Below, one piece after another: positions 59,001 to 64,000 of a stretch of DNA of 64,000 nucleotides (positions within the stretch are counted from its first letter, which is position 1; every line of letters begins with the position of its first letter). The stretch covers positions 682,001 to 746,000 of the forward strand of contig NZ_LT629758.1 of the NCBI RefSeq assembly GCF_900104725.1. Reading direction: 5' to 3'. The stretch is from Actinoplanes derwentensis (GTDB lineage Bacteria > Actinomycetota > Actinomycetes > Mycobacteriales > Micromonosporaceae). Position numbers and translations under genes: made by a program. The notes below the pieces were generated by a model. That model was not told where the DNA came from, ran no database searches, and saw only the letters and a program-made list of their open reading frames with translations.

Positions 59001-59800
59001 ATCACTCGCGTCGGCGCCTTCTTTCGGCGGCGCTCGGTGCGGCCGGGATCGTCTTGACCTCCGCCTGCACCGATCCGCCCGAGAGCACCGTTGTGCCGGT
59101 GCCGTCGTCGAGTCTCGACCCGGCGGTGCTGCGGGATGACGTCCATGCCGGAATCACGGTCGAGGATCGTGGGTTCGCCACCTTTCCGGTACGGAACGGC
59201 GACGCCAAGAGACGCATCGTAGGCGCGGCCGGAGTCTTCCGGAACGTGACGGACGAGCCGATGAGAATCCATGTCCGTTTCCGATTCGTGGATGCCGCGG
59301 GGCGGGGATGGCGATCCGAGACGCTCAACGATTGGGAGGCGATCGTCAACATCGGATATGCCATCTTGCCGGCACGTCAGACCATCGAGATCGGGGGCGT
59401 CCTGCAGGTCGACGCGGAGTCGGCTGACAGGGTGGCGGGGATTGTGATGTACGTGCTCGAGGACGCGTTGCCGCCCAAACCGTTCGTGCTGCTGCCGGCG
59501 AGGGTCACCGAGTTGAAGCCCGCGCCGGCGTCGAAGGACGAATGGGACTACGTGTCGTTCGAGGTGGACAATCCCGGGCTCACGATCCGGGAGCCGGACT
59601 ACGGCATGGTGTACCGGTCCGCCGAGGGGCGACTGATCGGGGGATGGTTCGGCAGCCATGCCCTCTGGTCGGACATCGATACGGCGCTGCCGGAGGGGGA
59701 GTCCGAGAGGTACCGCCAGGGGACGAGCCGGCACACGATGCCCACCTGGCTTCCGCCGGGTATCAAGCCGGATCGGGTGACCATGTATGTCTGGCGGTGA
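58994..59800 (+). CDS. Secreted lipoprotein of the ESX-like operon
   Basis: A 268-residue lipoprotein: twin-arginine-like start (SRRRLLSAALGAAG) and lipobox VLTSAC (Cys25). The mature part is beta-rich (VRNGDAKRRIVGAAGVFRNV, RIHVRFRFVDAAGRGW, SEDxL-like repeats) and ends with YVSFEVDNPGLTIREPDYGM and WLPPGIKPDRV. It overlaps the preceding gene by 7 bp, so it belongs to the operon. A cell-surface lipoprotein beside a possible membrane-active effector could be its immunity protein. That role is inference only; no family is recognised. Confidence 0.6.
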   Translation: MVNHSRRRLLSAALGAAGIVLTSACTDPPESTVVPVPSSSLDPAVLRDDVHAGITVEDRGFATFPVRNGDAKRRIVGAAGVFRNVTDEPMRIHVRFRFVDAAGRGWRSETLNDWEAIVNIGYAILPARQTIEIGGVLQVDAESADRVAGIVMYVLEDALPPKPFVLLPARVTELKPAPASKDEWDYVSFEVDNPGLTIREPDYGMVYRSAEGRLIGGWFGSHALWSDIDTALPEGESERYRQGTSRHTMPTWLPPGIKPDRVTMYVWR

Positions 59801-60412
59801 TCAGCCGCGTAGTCCGGCCAGGACGATGTCCAGGTAGGTGCGGGTCAGCGGTGCCCGTTCGTCGGGGGTGGCGTGAACCGTGGCGGCGAAGACGACGCCG
59901 CACATCAGGCGGACCACGTCCTCGCGGGTGATGTCGGCGCGGATGACCCGGGCGGCTCGGGCCCGGTCCAGCAGGTGGCCGGTTGACGTGTGCAGGCGCG
60001 TCACCAGTTCGGTGGTCTCCGGGAGGGCGTGGGATGACGCCGCGAACACCGGCTGCACCGACGCGTCGGTGAGCTGGGCGTCGATGCCCGCCGTCAGGAA
60101 ATCGGCGAACGCCTGCCACGGGTCGTCCTCGGGGTGGGCCCGGTCGGCGGCTTCGGCCAGCCGGGTGAGCGCGGGCTGGGCGACCGTCTCCAGCAGTGCC
60201 TCGGGGACCGGGAAGTGCCGGTAGACCGTGGCCACCCCGATCGATGCGGCACGCGCGACGTCGTTGAGCCGCAGTGGCACGTCGTCGTCCACGAAACGGC
60301 GGGCGGTGTCGACGATGTGCTGCCAGTTCCGGGCGGCATCCTTGCGCTGCGGAGTAGCCGGAGTAGCCGCAGCAGTCGGGACGTGCCGCGGAAGACCTGG
60401 GGAATCTGTCAC
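59801..60412 (-). CDS. TetR/AcrR family regulator
   Basis: A 203-residue TetR protein. The helix-turn-helix is at about 30-75: HIVDTARRFVDDDVPLRLND, VARAASIGVATVYRHFPVPE. A proline-alanine N-terminal extension (about 25 residues) precedes it. The C-terminal domain is helical. GTG 60412 is 6 nt after a TACGCT -10 box (60419-60424, minus strand), giving a leaderless transcript. It is divergent from the esterase gene at 60496, with two matched inverted repeats between, so it probably represses both. Confidence 0.9.
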   Translation of the reverse strand: MTDSPGLPRHVPTAAATPATPQRKDAARNWQHIVDTARRFVDDDVPLRLNDVARAASIGVATVYRHFPVPEALLETVAQPALTRLAEAADRAHPEDDPWQAFADFLTAGIDAQLTDASVQPVFAASSHALPETTELVTRLHTSTGHLLDRARAARVIRADITREDVVRLMCGVVFAATVHATPDERAPLTRTYLDIVLAGLRG

Positions 60413-60425
60413 GTGACCAGCGTAA

Positions 60426-60477
60426 CCGGATAGTCGATCCGGATCGTGCTACGTTGAAACGGATAGCTGATCCGTTT
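60426..60477. promoter_or_regulatory. Two TetR operators between TetR and esterase genes
   Basis: Site 1 is CCGGAT-AGTCG-ATCCGG (60426-60442), next to the TetR -10. Site 2 is AAACGGAT-AGCTG-ATCCGTTT (60457-60477), an 8-bp perfect inverted repeat just after a TACGTT -10-like box (60450-60455) of the esterase. Both share (C)CGGAT-N5-ATCCG(G). Confidence 0.85.
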
Positions 60478-60495
60478 AACTCCTGGGAGTGCCTG

Positions 60496-61323
60496 GTGCA
60501 GACCATCGACGTGGGCGGACGTGTCCGTACCTTTACGCTTGTCACCCCGCCCGGTGGTGAATTCGCCCGCCTGTTGCTCGTCTTTCACGGCTCGACTCAG
60601 CGCGGTGAGGTGTTCCGGAAGTTCACCGGAAACGCGTTCGACGAGATCGCCGGGACCGCGGTCGCCTACCTCGACGGCTTTCGTGGCAACTGGAACGACG
60701 CCCGGAAAGGCAGCCGCTTCCCGGCGCGCGTGCACGACATCGACGACGTCGCGTTCGCCGAGGCGGTGGTGAAGAGGGTCGCCGATGGGCGGGAGACGTA
60801 TGCGGCCGGTTATTCCAACGGCGGCGGCATGGTGATCCGGCTGCTGCACGAGCGGCCGGATCTGATCGCCGGTGCCGCGATCGTCGCCGCGCAGCAGCCG
60901 ATGCCGGACAACCTCCTGGTCCCGGGGCTGCCGGTGGTGCCGAAGCCGGTGGTGATCTTCCACGGGACGAAGGACCGGATCGTGCCGTATCAGGGTGGGG
61001 AGATGGCGCATTGGGCACAGCTCGCGTTCCGGGTGGGTGGCGGGATGCTCTCCGCGCCGGAGACCGCCGCCTACTTCGCCGGGCGCAACGGCATCACCAC
61101 CGCACCGGTCGAGACCGCGCTGCCGCGTCGGAGTGGCCCGCCGGTGACCAGGATCGATCACCGGCAGGACGGGTGCGCGCCGGTGACGCTTTACGCGGTT
61201 CACGGTGGCGGTCATACAGTTCCGGGGCCGAAAGCGTCACCCGTATTGATGGGCCGCACTGCCACGGACGTGTTAACCGTACCCGCAATGGTGGATTTCT
61301 TCGCTTTTACGGTGTTGTCATAA
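60496..61323 (+). CDS. Secondary esterase/PHB depolymerase-like alpha/beta hydrolase
   Basis: A 275-residue hydrolase of the LpqC/feruloyl-esterase/PHB-depolymerase type. LLLVFHGSTQRGEVF (oxyanion-hole HG), AVAYLDGFRGNWNDAR, nucleophile elbow AAGYSNGGGM, Asp in FHGTKDRIVPYQGG, His in VHGGGHTVPG. There is no signal peptide, so it is intracellular. GTG 60496 has TGGGAG upstream; TTG 60454 is disfavoured because the operators lie in that stretch. Divergence from the TetR gene and the operators at 60426-60477 indicate substrate-induced expression. The exact ester is unknown. Confidence 0.85.
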   Translation: MQTIDVGGRVRTFTLVTPPGGEFARLLLVFHGSTQRGEVFRKFTGNAFDEIAGTAVAYLDGFRGNWNDARKGSRFPARVHDIDDVAFAEAVVKRVADGRETYAAGYSNGGGMVIRLLHERPDLIAGAAIVAAQQPMPDNLLVPGLPVVPKPVVIFHGTKDRIVPYQGGEMAHWAQLAFRVGGGMLSAPETAAYFAGRNGITTAPVETALPRRSGPPVTRIDHRQDGCAPVTLYAVHGGGHTVPGPKASPVLMGRTATDVLTVPAMVDFFAFTVLS

Positions 61324-61326
61324 AGC

Positions 61327-61332
61327 TATAGT
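61327..61332 (+). promoter_or_regulatory. -10 box TATAGT of the AlpA-like gene
   Basis: TATAGT ends 7 nt before ATG 61340; leaderless arrangement. Confidence 0.55.
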
Positions 61333-61339
61333 CATGTGT

Positions 61340-61561
61340 ATGGGTAGCAAAGCTGTCTACTACTTCATGGGTGCGCACGAGGTCCGGGTCCGGCTCGGCG
61401 GCATCAGCCGTCAGCGCGTCCACCAGCTCACCACTCGTGCCGATTTCCCGACCCCGATCGCCGATCTGATGCAGGGCAAGGTGTGGCTGGCGTCCGACGT
61501 GGAGCAATGGATCAAGACGCGCCCGTCCCGCCGTCACGACGTAGCCGACGAGGCGCCATGA
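61340..61561 (+). CDS. Small AlpA/MerR-like helix-turn-helix protein
   Basis: A 73-residue DNA-binding protein: GAHEVRVRLGGISRQRVHQL, TTRADFPTPIADLMQGKVW and LASDVEQWIKTR. The GISRQRVHQL helix-turn-helix and FPTPI-KVWLASDVExW pattern belong to the AlpA/excisionase-like MerR subgroup found in actinobacteria, in prophage regulation or as short transcription factors. ATG 61340 lies 7 nt after TATAGT; an ATG six bases upstream is an alternative. No integrase lies beside it, so it is probably a chromosomal regulator. Confidence 0.85.
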   Translation: MGSKAVYYFMGAHEVRVRLGGISRQRVHQLTTRADFPTPIADLMQGKVWLASDVEQWIKTRPSRRHDVADEAP

Positions 61562-61573
61562 GGGGGCACCCGG

Positions 61574-62131
61574 TCAGGTGGCGGCGACCTGAGCGCCGGT
61601 GACCGTGGCGTCCGGCGACCAGATCGCGAAGACGTCACCGTCGTGGGTGGCGGTCACGACCTGTCCGGTCGTCAGGGTCGCCTGGATCGTGGTCGCGTCG
61701 GTCGGCACGTGTCCGAGCAGCAGGTTCGCCTTGAGCGTGGAGTCGGACGAGTCGAAGAGGCGGAGCTGATCGTCGGGGCCGTCGCTCATCCGGACGGCGG
61801 CCACCGCGTCGACCCCGGTGGGCCCGCTGCGGCAGACGCTGATCCAGTTGTCGGGCTCGGAGACGTACACCCGCAGTAGCTCGTCGCCCTTGGTCATCTC
61901 GAAACGCTGAGCCGGTTGCGCGCTGGACGTCGGATTCAGCTCGGTGTAGAGCTGTCGGCACTCGGCCACGATCGCCTCGGGGGTCGGCGGCGCGGGATCG
62001 CCGTCCTGCCGGTTGACCGCCATGATCGACAGCAGGAGCAGCAGGGCACCCCCGGCGATGGTGGTCGTGCGTGTCCGCGGGTCGGCCCCGAGCGAGATTG
62101 CCACGGCCGTACGGTACCCGCCCTTGATCAC
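61574..62131 (-). CDS. Membrane-anchored secreted protein, unknown
   Basis: A 185-residue protein from GTG 62131. One N-terminal TM anchor (TTIAGGALLLLLSIMAV, about 23-39) leaves a C-terminal extracellular domain of about 145 residues, with two cysteines (VAECRQLYTEL and SVCRSGPTG) that may form a disulphide. A beta-rich second half ends TTGQVVTATHDGDVFAIWSP. There is no lipobox. No family recognised. Confidence 0.65.
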   Translation of the reverse strand: MIKGGYRTAVAISLGADPRTRTTTIAGGALLLLLSIMAVNRQDGDPAPPTPEAIVAECRQLYTELNPTSSAQPAQRFEMTKGDELLRVYVSEPDNWISVCRSGPTGVDAVAAVRMSDGPDDQLRLFDSSDSTLKANLLLGHVPTDATTIQATLTTGQVVTATHDGDVFAIWSPDATVTGAQVAAT

Positions 62132-62221
62132 GTTCTGCTATCACCGGCCGGTCCGGCCGGCCAGGGCCCCGCGGTGCCAGGCGGGACCCGATGGAACCGG
62201 ACAGGCCGCGCGGGGCAAGGC

Positions 62222-63145
62222 TCAGGTGTGGGTGGCGTGTTCGTGGCCGGCGTGGGCGGCCGGCTCCAACTGGAACGTCGAGTGCTCGACGTCGAAGTGC
62301 CCGGTCAGGCACTCCTGGAGGGCGTCCAGCAACTGCGGAGCGTGGCCGTCGTGGAAGCAGGAGTCGTCCACGACGACGTGGGCGGTCAGTACCGGCAGGC
62401 CCGAGGTGACCGTGTGTACGTGCAGGTCGTGCACGGTGTGGACGTGGTCCAGCTCGGTGATGTGGGTGCGGATCGCGTCCAGGTCGACGTCGGCGGGGGC
62501 CGCCTCCAGCAGCACGTGGGCCGCCTCCCGCAGCAGGGTGACGGCGCGCGGCGCGATGATCAGGCCGATCAGGATGGAGACGATCGCGTCGGCCCGGGTG
62601 AAACCGGTGAACGCGATGATCGCGGCCGCGACCAGGACACCGACCGAGGTGACGGTGTCGGTGGCGACTTCGAGGAACGCGCCGCGCATGTTGAGGCTGT
62701 CCGCGCGGGCCCGGTAGAGCAGGGCCACACCGATCAGGTTGCCGATCAGGCCGATGACACCGAAGACGGCCATGCCGCCGGGGGCGACGTCGGCCGGTTC
62801 GATGAGGCGGCGAACCCCTTCGATGAAGACGTAGACGCCCATGCCGGCGAGCACGAGCCCGTTGACGGCGGCGGCCAGGATCTCGGCGCGGGCCCAGCCG
62901 AAGGTGCGCCGGCCGGCGGCGGGCCGGGCCGCGAGGAGGGTGGCGCCCAGGGCCAGGGCGACGCCGCCCGCGTCGGCGAGCACGTGTCCCGCGTCGGCCA
63001 GCAGCGCCAGGCTGCCGGTGAGCACCGCGCCGGCGATCTCGACGAGGAAGATGACTATCGAGATGCCGAGGGCGGCGGTGAGGATGCCCCGATGCCGTCC
63101 GGTGGCGGTCACCGGCCCGTGGTCGTGGCCATGTCCGTGTCCCAT
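62222..63145 (-). CDS. Cation diffusion facilitator metal exporter (CzcD/ZitB type)
   Basis: A 307-residue six-TM exporter. The N terminus is His-rich (GHGHGHDHG) and the C terminus too (HAGHEHATHT), both metal-binding. TM2 has the CDF site ALLADAGHVLADAGG (HxxxD) and TM5 the matching FLEVATDTVTSVG (DxxxD type). The cytoplasmic domain follows (DLDAIRTHITELDHVHTVHD). It exports zinc or another divalent metal in exchange for protons. I start at ATG 63145 with GGAGAGG upstream; a longer in-frame extension begins at 63205 but is not His-rich. Confidence 0.93.
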   Translation of the reverse strand: MGHGHGHDHGPVTATGRHRGILTAALGISIVIFLVEIAGAVLTGSLALLADAGHVLADAGGVALALGATLLAARPAAGRRTFGWARAEILAAAVNGLVLAGMGVYVFIEGVRRLIEPADVAPGGMAVFGVIGLIGNLIGVALLYRARADSLNMRGAFLEVATDTVTSVGVLVAAAIIAFTGFTRADAIVSILIGLIIAPRAVTLLREAAHVLLEAAPADVDLDAIRTHITELDHVHTVHDLHVHTVTSGLPVLTAHVVVDDSCFHDGHAPQLLDALQECLTGHFDVEHSTFQLEPAAHAGHEHATHT

Positions 63146-63186
63146 GTTTCTGCCTCTCCGAGTTCCGCCGCCACCAGATCCATGCT

Positions 63187-63208
63187 CATATGCGTACAAC
63201 ACCATATG
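63187..63208. promoter_or_regulatory. Paired CATATG repeats upstream of the CDF gene
   Basis: CATATG-N10-CATATG, a palindromic pair (63187-63192 and 63203-63208), 42 bp upstream of the CDF ATG. ArsR/SmtB- and similar metal sensors bind palindromes of this kind, and regulation by metal would fit. No such regulator gene is in the window. Confidence 0.45.
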
Positions 63209-63508
63209 TCATGGGAGCGTGCCGCGGTCAGGAGAATCAGCTCACACCACCGCCAGCCGCAGAAGACCACCCGGCGGGACGGTTTTGTGCTGGAGAGGCA
63301 CCGAACGCCGCTGCCCGGCCGAGCCGGCCGACGAGTACGTGCGCAAGGGCGGCACTGCGGAGGACGCCGACGGTCGGCGTGGGCCAGCGGCGGGCCGGTG
63401 ACCACACCGAACCGCCGCTGGTGACACTGGGCCAGGACGTGTCGTTCCTCGGCCACCGGTCCGGCGACTTCAGTCCGCCGACGTGGTGGCCTACCTGTCG
63501 GGCAGCGG
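63209..63508. other. Gene-free spacer
   Basis: I see no coding sequence I can support between the CDF promoter and the last gene. Several open frames exist on both strands, but none reads like a protein family. Confidence 0.45.
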
Positions 63509-64000
63509 TCAGTTCACGAAGACCGGGGCGGCCGCGGCGTCGGAGACCGGCGCGTAACGGGCGCTGAAGGCCACCGAGGCCGAGCAGAGCGACGAACCGC
63601 TGCTGCGGGTGAACACCTGGCCGGCGAACGCGATCGAGTTGGCGCTGTTGTCCGACGTACCGGAAATGGTGTTGTTGTTGGCCTGGAAGACGCAGGTCAC
63701 GGTGCCGAGCAGGGTGCGCAGCACCAGAGTGGCCTGGATCGGGGCGCCGGTGGCGCCGGTGACGACCACGGTGCCGTCGCTGTTGATGGCGGTGGCGAAG
63801 GGCTGGTTGTTGATCGTCAGGCTGTTGACGCCCAGCACTCCGAGGATGCCGCTGACCGTGCAGCCGGACAGCGACAGGGTGGATCCGGCGGTGGCGCTGC
63901 CGGGGGCCGCCGGGTTGTCCGAGACGACCGAGCTGATCGCGGACGTCGTGCAGGTCATGCCGCTGGTGGCGCTCGCGGCGAAGGTGGCAGTGGTGCCGGT
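63509..64000 (-). CDS. Secreted Ser/Thr/Val-rich protein, 5' end outside window
   Basis: The minus-strand frame is open from the window edge to the stop at 63509 (164 codons including the stop visible). An internal Met lies at 63958, but the preceding residues (TATFAASATSG) continue the same composition, so the true start is outside. The visible part is beta-type: STLSLSGCTVSGILGVLGVN, TINNQPFATAINSDGTVVVT and LLGTVTCVFQANNNTISG, with spaced cysteines (CTTSAI, SGCTVS, TCVFQ, SLCSAS) typical of disulphide-linked secreted actinobacterial proteins. Function unknown. Confidence 0.65.
   Translation of the reverse strand, partial: TGTTATFAASATSGMTCTTSAISSVVSDNPAAPGSATAGSTLSLSGCTVSGILGVLGVNSLTINNQPFATAINSDGTVVVTGATGAPIQATLVLRTLLGTVTCVFQANNNTISGTSDNSANSIAFAGQVFTRSSGSSLCSASVAFSARYAPVSDAAAAPVFVN

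Noticed and set aside
61916..63424. Plus-strand open frame of 502 codons
   Set aside because: Antisense to the CDF exporter and the 61574 gene; composition is Gly/Asp/Gln/Arg-rich with no domains.
1..64000. tRNA, rRNA and riboswitch search
   Set aside because: Reading for tRNA T-arm-like words, conserved rRNA segments and standard riboswitch cores gave nothing convincing. A covariance-model scan could still find something I missed.

Overview
The window is high-GC DNA that reads as the chromosome of a filamentous actinobacterium, most likely Micromonosporaceae (Actinoplanes-like). The supporting signs are codon third positions saturated with G/C, frequent GTG starts, many genes with a TANNNT -10 box only 5-7 nt before the start codon (leaderless transcripts), DUF4132, GPP34 and SPFH proteins, and sugar ABC operons with no ATPase gene of their own. 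No rRNA, tRNA or CRISPR was recognised. The taxon is an inference from gene content.

Layout. 0-13.7 kb: an MFS exporter (cut by the window edge) divergent from its TetR repressor; a secreted endonuclease I; proline iminopeptidase; a two-component system divergent from an adaptor/ABC/permease efflux operon; a bifunctional penicillin-binding protein; a MarR regulator with an MFS exporter. 13.7-15.7 kb: a three-gene minus-strand module ending in a SecB-like chaperone. It resembles the gene order of toxin-antitoxin-chaperone (TAC) loci and is the most interesting item here. 15.9-21.4 kb: a truncated ABC ATPase fused to a membrane-protein gene, rraA, and a DUF4132 protein. 21.4-31.2 kb: a signalling stretch with two diguanylate cyclases, a PAS-kinase-receiver hybrid and a degenerate GGDEF/EAL protein, plus a hydrolase that has lost its nucleophile and a broken cation-efflux gene.

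31.2-47 kb: a glycan/polyol catabolic cluster. A GntR/HutC regulator, translationally coupled to an orphan FCD domain, diverges from about 14 kb of co-directional genes: isomerase/dehydratase, two Gfo/Idh/MocA oxidoreductases, a possible toroid hydrolase/lyase, a sugar-binding lipoprotein with two permeases, a secreted PAP2 phosphatase and a GH38 alpha-mannosidase. Together they could import and dismantle a mannose-containing, possibly phosphorylated, glycan.

47-50.8 kb: a membrane protein, then SPFH, ribbon-helix-helix and GPP34 genes, the last two carrying repeat-expanded low-complexity segments. 50.8-56.3 kb: a decayed mobile patch with a GNAT gene split in two, two oppositely oriented halves of an IS630 transposase, an intact IS5-type transposase, RacP-like genes with a partial duplication, and a serine hydrolase truncated at a junction. 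57-59.8 kb: a four-gene operon resembling a type VII (ESX) substrate locus. 59.8-64 kb: a TetR/esterase pair with two clear operators, a small AlpA-like protein, a CDF metal exporter and a secreted protein cut by the right edge.
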